From contig JAKLLI010000156.1 in assembly GCA_023150195.1 (NCBI GenBank), positions 1 to 5,246 on the forward strand: 5,246 nucleotides of DNA. Direction: 5' to 3'. Source of the stretch: Azonexus sp. (GTDB lineage Bacteria > Pseudomonadota > Gammaproteobacteria > Burkholderiales > Rhodocyclaceae). The notes below the pieces were generated by a model. The model was not told the DNA's origin, did no database searches, and saw nothing but the letters and a program-made list of their open reading frames with translations. A program made the position numbers and the translations under genes. Positions 1 through 5,246 of the stretch are shown one piece after another (within the stretch, counting starts at the first letter, position 1; the number at the start of each line of letters is the position of its first letter).

Positions 1-740
1 CTGTCGGCGCAGTCGCTCTGCATGGTGATCGGCTGCGCGGTGATGGACAGCCAGCGCGGACGGGCGCCCTGGCGATCGATGCGCATTTCGCGGCAGATGA
101 AGGCGCAACGCTCGATGTCCGTGGCCAGTTTGTTTTGCCAGTCGGGCAGCAGGCCATCGAGGAAGGTGCGCGCCGGCTCATTCAGGCGCAGATCGGTGAC
201 CAGCTTCTTGTATTCCTGATTGTCGAGCACGATGCGCCCCGTCGGATCGAGCAGGGCAAAGGCAATGGGGGCCGCATCGACCACCGATTCAATCAGCTGT
301 TTCTGGTTGCGCACCACACGTTCCAGGCGGTGCAGTTCGGTCACATCGCGGTGCATGCCGAGGAAGTGCGTGGTACGGCCACGCGGATCGACCACGGGAG
401 AAATGGTCAGTTCGGCCAGATATAGACTGCCGTCCTTGCGCCGGTTAAGCAGGCGGCCAGACCACGGGCGTTGCGCAGACAGCGCGGTCCACATGGCTTT
501 ATAAATTTCCGGCGGCGTGGTGTGGTTGGAAAGCACGGATTCATTCTTGCCAATGATCTCTTCGCGGCTGTAACCGCTGATGCGGGTGAAGGCCTCATTG
601 GCAAAGAGGATGTTGGCGTGCGTATCCGTGATCGAAATCGCCAGATCGGCCTGGTCGACCGCCTGACGGTAAACCTCGGGCGGCAAGGCAATTTCGGTGG
701 GTTGGTCGCAGGTTGTGATGGGGAGCGCTTGGGCCGACAT
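1..740 (-). CDS. nifL: NifL, redox/nitrogen-sensing anti-activator of NifA (N-terminal part; gene runs off the left edge)
   Basis: The minus-strand frame is open from the ATG at 740-738 to the window edge (246 complete codons, no stop). Residues about 22-135 form a PAS domain with the hallmark stretches ISITD (36-40), GYSREEIIGKNES (56-68), PWSGRLLNRRKDG (92-104) and LGMHRDVTELH (127-137). These closely resemble the FAD-binding PAS1 domain of Azotobacter vinelandii NifL as I remember it. E67, W84 and N99 sit where residues important for redox signalling lie in that protein (alignment from memory). A helical linker follows, then a second PAS domain from about residue 148, cut by the window. 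The histidine-kinase-like transmitter and ATP-binding parts lie outside. NifL is a cytoplasmic flavoprotein that inhibits NifA under oxygen or fixed nitrogen. The start is supported by a GAGGA Shine-Dalgarno and by the divergent sigma-54 promoter. nifA is expected downstream of nifL, outside the window. A generic PAS sensor kinase is the alternative, but PAS1 similarity and the rnf neighbour favour NifL. Confidence 0.93.
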   Translation of the reverse strand, partial: MSAQALPITTCDQPTEIALPPEVYRQAVDQADLAISITDTHANILFANEAFTRISGYSREEIIGKNESVLSNHTTPPEIYKAMWTALSAQRPWSGRLLNRRKDGSLYLAELTISPVVDPRGRTTHFLGMHRDVTELHRLERVVRNQKQLIESVVDAAPIAFALLDPTGRIVLDNQEYKKLVTDLRLNEPARTFLDGLLPDWQNKLATDIERCAFICREMRIDRQGARPRWLSITAQPITMQSDCAD

Positions 741-747
741 GGCGATA

Positions 748-752
748 TCCTC
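748..752 (-). promoter_or_regulatory. Ribosome binding site of nifL (GAGGA)
   Basis: On the minus strand GAGGA lies 7 bases before the ATG at 740. It fixes the nifL start; no better-placed start codon is seen nearby. Confidence 0.75.
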
Positions 753-773
753 AAAGGGGCGTCGTTTGATTCA

Positions 774-789
774 AGCAGATTCCATGCCG
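774..789 (-). promoter_or_regulatory. Sigma-54 (-24/-12) promoter of nifL
   Basis: Read on the minus strand the element is CGGCATGGAATCTGCT. Against the consensus TGGCACG-N4-TTGCW it keeps the invariant GG and GC dinucleotides with exactly 10 bases between them. It matches at 9 of the 12 specified positions. The predicted transcript start is near 763, giving a 5' leader of about 23 bases that contains the nifL Shine-Dalgarno. The NifA-type site at 851-866 is centred about 95 bases upstream of that start, within the usual range for enhancer-type activation. This would make nifL(A) autoactivated by NifA. The element is inferred from sequence only. Confidence 0.68.
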
Positions 790-850
790 CGCAAAATCCC
801 CGGTGCCAGCCCTTGAAAGTTCGCTGTCAGGGAGGAAAAGCAACGATGGC

Positions 851-866
851 TGTCGCGTTTGCGACA
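851..866. promoter_or_regulatory. NifA upstream activator sequence (TGT-N10-ACA), shared by nifL and rnf
   Basis: The sequence TGTCGCGTTTGCGACA is an exact TGT-N10-ACA NifA site. It is also a perfect inverted repeat with 6-base arms (TGTCGC / GCGACA) around a GTTT centre, which suits binding by a NifA dimer. It is the only such match I found between the two genes. It is centred about 95 bases from the predicted nifL start and about 118 bases from the predicted rnf start, so one site can serve both promoters through DNA looping. That dual use is inference. Confidence 0.85.
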
Positions 867-950
867 TTTGTTGCGCGGAAAAACGCACTGATTTGAGGCG
901 TTGACCGTGAAATCGGCCTCAGGATGGGATTTCGGGTACTCAATACGAAT

Positions 951-966
951 TGGCACGCCTTATGCA
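951..966 (+). promoter_or_regulatory. Sigma-54 (-24/-12) promoter of the rnf operon
   Basis: TGGCACGCCTTATGCA matches the consensus TGGCACG-N4-TTGCW at every specified position except one (A for the first T of the -12 box). GG and GC have the required 10-base spacing. The transcript would start near 977, leaving about 24 untranslated bases before the rnfA ATG at 1001. The NifA-type site at 851-866 is at a suitable upstream distance. I saw no convincing sigma-70 promoter for rnf, so expression is probably tied to nitrogen-fixing conditions. Confidence 0.87.
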
Positions 967-1000
967 CTTAGGCGCACAGGCCAACCAATCTGCCTCCGAC

Positions 1001-1579
1001 ATGAGCGAAATCCTCTTACTGCTACTGAGTACCGCACTGATCAATAACGTGGTGCTGATCAAGTTCCTGGGACTGTGCCCGGTCATGGGCGTGTCCAAGA
1101 GTGTGGATAGTGCACTGGGCATGGGGCTGGCGACCACCTTCGTCATCACGCTAGCCGCCGCCGCTTCTTGGATGCTCGACAACTGGCTCTTGCAACCCTT
1201 GGGCCTGGGTTATCTGCGTATCCTCAGCTTCATCCTGGTGATTGCCTCGGTGGTGCAATTCACCGAGATGTTCATCAAGAAATCCAGTCCCGGCCTTTAC
1301 CAGTCGCTGGGCATCTATCTGCCGCTGATCACCACCAACTGCGCGGTATTGGGCGTTGCGCTACTCAATGTGGAACAGAAATTCAGCCTGTTCAAAAGCC
1401 TCTTGTACGGCTTCGGTTCAGCGCTGGGATTTACGCTGGTCTTGCTGATTTTTGCCGGCCTGCGCGAGCGCGTGGCACTGGCCAGAGTCCCGGCTGCCTT
1501 CGCTGGTGCGCCGGTGGCCTTTGTCACGATCAGCTTGCTGGCGCTGGCCTTCATGGGCTTTTCCGGCCTCAACGTGTAA
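1001..1579 (+). CDS. rnfA: RnfA, membrane subunit of the Rnf electron-transport complex
   Basis: This 192-residue, very hydrophobic protein has about six membrane segments (near 3-20, 38-56, 70-90, 101-122, 134-153 and 168-189), the usual size and topology for RnfA. The family signatures are [14 protein letters not shown] (14-27) and [13 protein letters not shown] (106-118). In structural work on Rnf/Nqr, cysteines at these places (here C26 and C114) help hold an intramembrane iron-sulfur cluster between RnfA and its homologue RnfE. The ATG at 1001 is chosen because homologues begin similarly. The upstream in-frame starts (TTG 950, ATG 962) fall inside the sigma-54 promoter, ahead of the predicted transcript start. 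No Shine-Dalgarno precedes 1001, which is unusual for the first gene of the operon. RnfE is the closest paralogue, but first position in an A-B-C-D-G order identifies this as RnfA. Confidence 0.95.
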   Translation: MSEILLLLLSTALINNVVLIKFLGLCPVMGVSKSVDSALGMGLATTFVITLAAAASWMLDNWLLQPLGLGYLRILSFILVIASVVQFTEMFIKKSSPGLYQSLGIYLPLITTNCAVLGVALLNVEQKFSLFKSLLYGFGSALGFTLVLLIFAGLRERVALARVPAAFAGAPVAFVTISLLALAFMGFSGLNV

Positions 1580-1584
1580 GGGAG
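1578..1584 (+). promoter_or_regulatory. Ribosome binding site of rnfB (AAGGGAG)
   Basis: This purine run starts inside the rnfA stop codon and ends 7 bases before the rnfB ATG at 1592. It supports that start and suggests translational coupling to rnfA. Confidence 0.65.
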
Positions 1585-1591
1585 AAACGGA

Positions 1592-2119
1592 ATGATCGCA
1601 GCCATTCTCAGCCTGACCCTGCTCGGTGCCGCTTTCGGGATCGTGCTTGGCATCGCCAACAAATTTCTCAAGGTCGAAGGCAATCCGGTGGTCGAAGAAC
1701 TGACCGCGATGATGCCCGGCTCCAATTGCGGCCAATGCGGCTTCCCCGGCTGTTCCGGCGCGGCAGAAGCGATTGTGGCAGGCACAGCGCCCGCCACCTG
1801 TTGCCCGCCCGGCGGCAAGGCGCTGGCTTCGGCGATTGCAGCCAAGCTGGGTCTGGCCGTCGATTTGTCGGCGATGAGCGATGAGGGACCGAAAATCGCC
1901 GTCGTGCTGGAAGAACTGTGCATCGGCTGTTGCCGCTGCAGCAAGGTGTGTCCGACCGACGCCATCATCGGTGCGGCCAAGCAGGTCCACAACGTGTTCC
2001 GCGAAGCCTGCACCGGCTGTTCCAGCTGCATCGAAAAATGTCCGACCGAGGCGCTGGTGATGCGACCCGTGCCGGTCACCCTGCAACACTGGGTCATGCC
2101 CCGGCCGGCGGCTGCCTGA
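1592..2119 (+). CDS. rnfB: RnfB, iron-sulfur subunit of the Rnf complex
   Basis: The protein is 175 residues long. An N-terminal membrane anchor (about 3-22) precedes a cytoplasmic part. The first cluster domain carries NCGQCGFPGC (45-54) and the CPPGG motif (71-75), giving C46, C49, C54 and C71 as the 4Fe-4S ligands typical of RnfB. Two ferredoxin-type 4Fe-4S motifs follow: C110, C113, C116, C120-P and C140, C143, C146, C150-P. The subunit is thought to pass electrons between the membrane core and the soluble ferredoxin or flavodoxin. Extra cysteines at 70 and 114 sit next to ligand positions and may be non-ligating. The length is near the lower end for the family (the E. coli homologue RsxB has about 190 residues), and the C-terminal tail is short and ends in Pro/Ala. 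The gene starts 12 bases after the rnfA stop. Confidence 0.96.
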   Translation: MIAAILSLTLLGAAFGIVLGIANKFLKVEGNPVVEELTAMMPGSNCGQCGFPGCSGAAEAIVAGTAPATCCPPGGKALASAIAAKLGLAVDLSAMSDEGPKIAVVLEELCIGCCRCSKVCPTDAIIGAAKQVHNVFREACTGCSSCIEKCPTEALVMRPVPVTLQHWVMPRPAAA

Positions 2120-2139
2120 CCCTGACGCGAGAGACTGCC

Positions 2140-3684
2140 ATGGGATTCATGAATCTGTTCAAGCAATTGCTGGGGGACGACTGGGGCGTGCATCCGGACG
2201 ACCACAAGGGACCCGCCGCCGATCAGCCGCTTCGGGTAATGCCCGTGCCGGCCCGCCTCTATCTGCCGTTGCAGCAGCATCTCGGCAGTGCGGCCCGGCC
2301 TTGCGTGCTGGTGGGTCAGCAGGTGAAAAAGGGCGAACTGATTGCGGAAGCGCAGGGCATGGTGTCGGCGCCCTTGCATGCGCCGACCTCGGGCACCATC
2401 ACTGCCGTCACGGAAATTACTGCCCCGCATCCTTCGGGACTGAGTTTGCCAGCCATCATTCTGGAGGCCGATGGCAGCGATACCTGGATTGATCTGAGTG
2501 GCTGCGAGGATCCGTTTGCGCTGACACCAATGGAGATTGGCAAGCGCGTGGCCGCTGCCGGCGTGGTTGGCCTGGGCGGTGCGGCGTTTCCGTCTGCCGT
2601 GAAGTTGACCGGTGCGTCGCGCGCCAAGGTAACGACGCTGGTGATGAACGGGGGGGAATGCGAGCCCTACCTGTCTTGCGACGATCGGCAAATGCGCGAT
2701 CAGGCGGCAGGGATCGTGGACGGGATACGCATCATGTTGCATGCGACCGGCGCGACGGAGGCACTGGTTGGCATTGAAGACAACAAGCCGGAGGCGATCG
2801 CGGCGATGCAGGCTGCCGCCGCCGGTGTCGCGAACGTTCGCATCTGTCCGGTGCCGGCGCGCTACCCCATGGGCTCGGAAAAACAGCTGATTCACGTGTT
2901 GACCGGGAAAGAGGTGCCAGCGGACGGCCGCGCATTCGATATTGGTGTGGTCGTGCATAACGTGGGGACGGCGCTCGCCATGCGTGCCGCCATTCGCGAA
3001 GGCAAGCCGCTGATTTCCAGGATTGTGACCGTCAATGGTGCGTGTGCCGCACAACCGGGCAACATCGAGGTGCGTATCGGAACGCTGGCTGAGGAAGTCA
3101 TCGCCTTTGCCGGTGGCATCAAGGGCGACGGCATCGGTCTGGCCCGCCGGGTGATGGGCGGACCGATGATGGGCATGCAGATTCCGCACTGGCGAGTGCC
3201 GGTGGTCAAGGGTACCAGCGGCATTCTGGCGTTCAATGCCACCGAGGTCGCCGAGCAGTCGCCCGATCCCTGCATCCGCTGCGGCAGTTGCGTCAAAGCC
3301 TGTCCGATGGGCCTGCTGCCGCTGGAAATGAGTGCGCGCATCCGCAACGAGGCCTTTGACGAGGCGATTGGTCTCGGTTTGAAGGATTGCATTGCCTGCG
3401 GCTGTTGTGCCTACGTTTGCCCCTCGAAGATTCCGCTGGTCCAGTATTTCGTGCATGCCAAGGGCGAACTCGCTGCGCAGGATCGCGCCAAGTTGCGCAA
3501 CGACGCGACCAAGAAACTGGCTCAGCAGCGGCAGGAGCGCCTGGATCGCGAAGCCCGCGAAAAGGCCGAAGCCGCGGCCAAACGCAAAGCCGAACGTGAA
3601 GCGGCGGCTGCGGCAAAAGCCGCGGCTGAAGCCGCCAAGGCCGCCGCAACGGTCAACCCAGAAACGCAGGGAGAAAGCGCATGA
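2140..3684 (+). CDS. rnfC: RnfC, NADH-binding FMN/iron-sulfur subunit of the Rnf complex
   Basis: The protein is 514 residues long. RnfC is the peripheral subunit that takes electrons from NADH through FMN. A lipoyl/biotinyl-like sandwich region lies near 55-95 (VGQQVKKGELI, PLHAPTSGTI). Then come the glycine-rich GLGGAAFPSAVK (144-155) and NGGECEPYLSCDDR (170-183), typical of the Complex I 51-kDa-like flavin/NADH fold, and RYPMGSEKQLI (241-251). Two 4Fe-4S motifs follow: C378, C381, C384, C388-P and C417, C420, C423, C427-P. Residues about 445-505 form a charged Lys/Arg/Glu/Ala-rich helical tail ending in an alanine-rich stretch, a common but variable RnfC extension. The frame is open upstream to 1918, but that part overlaps rnfB. 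The ATG at 2140 has a modest GAGAG at 2129-2133 and gives the usual N-terminus; ATG 2149 is less well spaced. The gene follows rnfB by 20 bases and overlaps rnfD by 4. Confidence 0.96.
   Translation: MGFMNLFKQLLGDDWGVHPDDHKGPAADQPLRVMPVPARLYLPLQQHLGSAARPCVLVGQQVKKGELIAEAQGMVSAPLHAPTSGTITAVTEITAPHPSGLSLPAIILEADGSDTWIDLSGCEDPFALTPMEIGKRVAAAGVVGLGGAAFPSAVKLTGASRAKVTTLVMNGGECEPYLSCDDRQMRDQAAGIVDGIRIMLHATGATEALVGIEDNKPEAIAAMQAAAAGVANVRICPVPARYPMGSEKQLIHVLTGKEVPADGRAFDIGVVVHNVGTALAMRAAIREGKPLISRIVTVNGACAAQPGNIEVRIGTLAEEVIAFAGGIKGDGIGLARRVMGGPMMGMQIPHWRVPVVKGTSGILAFNATEVAEQSPDPCIRCGSCVKACPMGLLPLEMSARIRNEAFDEAIGLGLKDCIACGCCAYVCPSKIPLVQYFVHAKGELAAQDRAKLRNDATKKLAQQRQERLDREAREKAEAAAKRKAEREAAAAAKAAAEAAKAAATVNPETQGESA
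3668..3673 (+). promoter_or_regulatory. Ribosome binding site of rnfD (AGGGAG)
   Basis: This site lies inside the end of rnfC, 7 bases before ATG 3681 and 10 bases before the adjacent in-frame ATG at 3684. The spacing favours 3681, though 3684 remains possible and would remove one methionine only. Confidence 0.6.
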
Positions 3685-4778
3685 TGCCCGTCACGCTGGT
3701 CGCTCAACCGGTCGCCTCGCCACATGCGCATGGCGGCAATTCGGTCCGCCGGACCATGATCCGTGTCCAGGCAGCGTTGGTGCCTGCCACCCTGTACGGG
3801 TTCTGGCTCTACGGCTGGCCGTCGTTTTTCCTGTGGTGCCTGACCCTCGGGGCCTGCCTCGGATTTGAAGCCTTGTCGCTCAAACTGGCGGGCAACACCC
3901 GCATTCGCGCCAGCCTGCTCGACGGTTCGGCGGCGCTGACCGGCTGGTTGCTGGCGATGACCCTGCCGCCTTGGGCGCCGTGGTGGGTGGCGGTGTTGGG
4001 CGGATTCATCGCGATCGTGATCGGCAAGCAGGTATTCGGTGGCCTGGGGCAAAACGTGTTCAATCCGGCAATGGTGGCCCGCGTGGCGCTGCTGGTCTCC
4101 TTCCCGCTGCCGCTGACGCAATGGGTGCAACCTTTGCCCATGATCCACTTGCCGGCGCCCGATCTGGTCGAGGGCTTGCGGATTTTCCTGACCAGTTTGC
4201 CGCTGCCTGATGCCATGACCAGCGCCACCTTGCTGGGACATAGCAAGACGGAGTTGTCCCGTGGTGTCGATCTGTTGCAGGTCCTTGCGGCCAGCCAGAC
4301 GCCCGCCTTGTCCTGGCTGGGCATGCGTGCCGGCAGTTTTGGTGAATCGGCGGCGGTACTGATTTTTGCTGGTGGCCTGTATCTGCTGATCACCCGCGTC
4401 ATCAGCTGGCATACGCCGCTGGCTGTGCTGGCCGGCGTGGCCATTCCCGCGGCCATCGGCCATGCCATCGATCCCGGGCGCTATTTGTCGGTCGAGGCGC
4501 ATGTGTTGTCCGGTGCCTTGATGCTGGGGGCCTTCTTCATTGCCACCGACTACGTGACGTCACCCAACACCGGCAGCGGCCAGATCGTGTTTGGCCTGGG
4601 CGTCGGTTTTCTGACCTGGATCATCCGGACCGTGGGCGGCTACCCCGAGGGGATGGCCTTTGCCGTCCTGTTGATGAATTCGCTGACGCCAGTGATCGAC
4701 CGCTTCATCAAACCGCGCATTCTTGGACGTGACCGCAAGGGCCGGCCGCTGGATGTGCCAGAACCGGAAGGCACGTGA
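3681..4778 (+). CDS. rnfD: RnfD, membrane subunit with covalently bound FMN of the Rnf complex
   Basis: This 365-residue integral membrane protein belongs to the NqrB/RnfD family and has around nine or ten hydrophobic segments. Conserved stretches are GKQVFGGLGQNVFNPAMVAR (115-134) in the first half, and ATDYVTSPNTGSGQ (288-301) and the RTVGGYPEG/LLMNSLTPVID region (316-340) in the second. DAMTSATLLG (177-186) is the flavinylation site: T183, at the end of the S/T-x-A-T motif, is the expected acceptor of FMN through a phosphoester bond, made by ApbE-type flavin transferase (established for RnfD/NqrB; the residue here is inferred). The subunit carries electrons across the membrane and takes part in ion transport. 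The ATG at 3681 overlaps the rnfC stop as ATGA, a sign of translational coupling. The loop between the core segments and the TSAT motif lacks cysteines. Confidence 0.96.
   Translation: MMPVTLVAQPVASPHAHGGNSVRRTMIRVQAALVPATLYGFWLYGWPSFFLWCLTLGACLGFEALSLKLAGNTRIRASLLDGSAALTGWLLAMTLPPWAPWWVAVLGGFIAIVIGKQVFGGLGQNVFNPAMVARVALLVSFPLPLTQWVQPLPMIHLPAPDLVEGLRIFLTSLPLPDAMTSATLLGHSKTELSRGVDLLQVLAASQTPALSWLGMRAGSFGESAAVLIFAGGLYLLITRVISWHTPLAVLAGVAIPAAIGHAIDPGRYLSVEAHVLSGALMLGAFFIATDYVTSPNTGSGQIVFGLGVGFLTWIIRTVGGYPEGMAFAVLLMNSLTPVIDRFIKPRILGRDRKGRPLDVPEPEGT
4766..4771 (+). promoter_or_regulatory. Ribosome binding site of rnfG (GGAAGG)
   Basis: The element lies within the last codons of rnfD, 8 bases before the ATG at 4780. 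It supports that start, which follows the rnfD stop after a single base. Confidence 0.6.
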
Positions 4779-4779
4779 C

Positions 4780-5246
4780 ATGAACCTCGACGCCATTCGC
4801 GAAAAAATTGCCTATCAGCCCGTCCTGCTCGGCATCGCAGCCTTGCTCGCCAGTGCGGCCCTGGCCGTCGTTTCAGGCGCAACGGCGCCGGCAATTGCCG
4901 CTGCGGAAGCCAAGGATCTGCGCGATTCCCTGTCGGAGGTCCTGCCTGCCGGGCTGGCCGATAACGATTTTCTCAAGGACACGGTCAACATCGACGCCGA
5001 GGGAAAAACCTTCACCATCTACCGCGCCCGCCACCAGGGCGTGGTCAAGGCGGCCTTGTTCAAGACCAGCGGACGGGGTTACGCCGGCGAAATCCAGTTG
5101 TTGATGGCCATCGATACCGACGGTCGCCTGCTTGGCGTGCGTGTGCTCAAACACAGCGAAACGCCGGGGCTGGGTGACAAGATCGACGCCCGCAAGGATG
5201 ACTGGATCAAAGGTTTTGGTGGTCGTTCGCTGAGTGATCCGGCGCC
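4780..5246 (+). CDS. rnfG: RnfG, covalent-FMN subunit of the Rnf complex (N-terminal part; gene runs off the right edge)
   Basis: The frame has 155 complete codons before the window ends. A short cytoplasmic N-terminus and one membrane anchor (about 14-32) are followed by a periplasmic FMN-binding domain of the RnfG/NqrC type. The clearest signature is LKHSETPGLGDKID (123-136), with DDWIKGFGGRSL just after it (140-151). The second covalently bound FMN of Rnf attaches to a threonine in an S(T)GAT-type motif, which in homologues lies about 20-25 residues beyond this point, so it is expected just outside the window and cannot be confirmed. The gene starts one base after the rnfD stop. Its position after rnfD matches the canonical A-B-C-D-G-E order, so rnfE should follow. 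The paralogue NqrC is excluded by the rnf neighbours. Confidence 0.95.
   Translation, partial: MNLDAIREKIAYQPVLLGIAALLASAALAVVSGATAPAIAAAEAKDLRDSLSEVLPAGLADNDFLKDTVNIDAEGKTFTIYRARHQGVVKAALFKTSGRGYAGEIQLLMAIDTDGRLLGVRVLKHSETPGLGDKIDARKDDWIKGFGGRSLSDPA

Noticed and set aside
796..816. Alternative minus-strand TGGCACC...TTTTGC motif as the nifL sigma-54 promoter
   Set aside because: The -24-like TGGCAC is good, but the spacing to GC is three bases too long. Sigma-54 promoters tolerate almost no spacing change, and 774-789 fits exactly.
881..893. Candidate IHF site (minus strand AATCAGTGCGTTT) between the NifA site and the rnf promoter
   Set aside because: The location is right for DNA bending, but it has two mismatches to WATCAA-N4-TTR, so it is too weak to call from sequence alone.
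135..896. Plus-strand open frames opposite nifL (135-425 and 471-896)
   Set aside because: The minus-strand frame encodes a clear NifL PAS domain over the same bases. The plus-strand products resemble no family I know.
950..1000. Longer rnfA beginning at TTG 950 or ATG 962
   Set aside because: Both starts lie within the -24/-12 promoter, before the predicted transcript start, and the added residues do not match RnfA N-termini.
1918..2139. N-terminal extension of rnfC upstream of ATG 2140
   Set aside because: It overlaps the ferredoxin-motif codons of rnfB in another frame, and the translated extension is Arg/His-rich without RnfC character.
1315..3456. Long open frame of 713 codons on the minus strand across rnfA-rnfC
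   Set aside because: It is antisense to three well-recognised genes. Its product is His/Arg/Gly-rich with no recognisable domain, as expected for a GC-rich shadow frame.
3522..4502. Minus-strand open frame of 326 codons opposite rnfC/rnfD
   Set aside because: Its product is rich in Gln, Arg and His with no family signature, and it lies opposite the conserved RnfD frame.

Overview
The window is the junction between a nitrogen-fixation regulatory gene and an rnf electron-transport operon, in the arrangement known from free-living diazotrophic proteobacteria. The left end carries the 5' part of nifL on the minus strand. The remainder is rnfA-rnfB-rnfC-rnfD-rnfG on the plus strand, with rnfG cut by the window end. 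The sequence looks GC-rich, NifL occurs mainly in beta- and gammaproteobacteria, and a divergent nifL/rnf pair is known from Azotobacter vinelandii (rnf1), Pseudomonas stutzeri and Azoarcus. I infer a diazotrophic beta- or gammaproteobacterium, possibly of the Rhodocyclales, but the genus cannot be fixed from this sequence.

Layout: nifL occupies 1-740 (minus, C-terminal part outside the window). A 260-base intergenic region (741-1000) holds one perfect NifA-type upstream activator sequence (TGT-N10-ACA, 851-866) between two outward-facing sigma-54 -24/-12 promoters, one for nifL (774-789, minus) and one for rnf (951-966, plus). The genes rnfA (1001-1579), rnfB (1592-2119), rnfC (2140-3684), rnfD (3681-4778) and rnfG (4780-5246, partial) then follow with gaps of 12 and 20 bases, a 4-base overlap, and a 1-base gap, as in a single transcription unit. 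rnfE and any accessory rnf genes would be expected beyond the right edge.

How the parts work together: Rnf is a membrane complex that uses the ion motive force to drive electrons from NADH uphill to ferredoxin or flavodoxin, the low-potential donors of nitrogenase. NifL is the redox- and nitrogen-sensing antagonist of the activator NifA. The shared NifA site suggests that the nifL(A) operon and the electron supply for nitrogenase are switched on together from one control region. That would give NifA autoactivation on one side and induction of rnf on the other, both held off by NifL when oxygen or fixed nitrogen is available.

The genes belong to known families. The most interesting content is the regulatory architecture between the divergent genes. 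I did not find a previously undescribed system.
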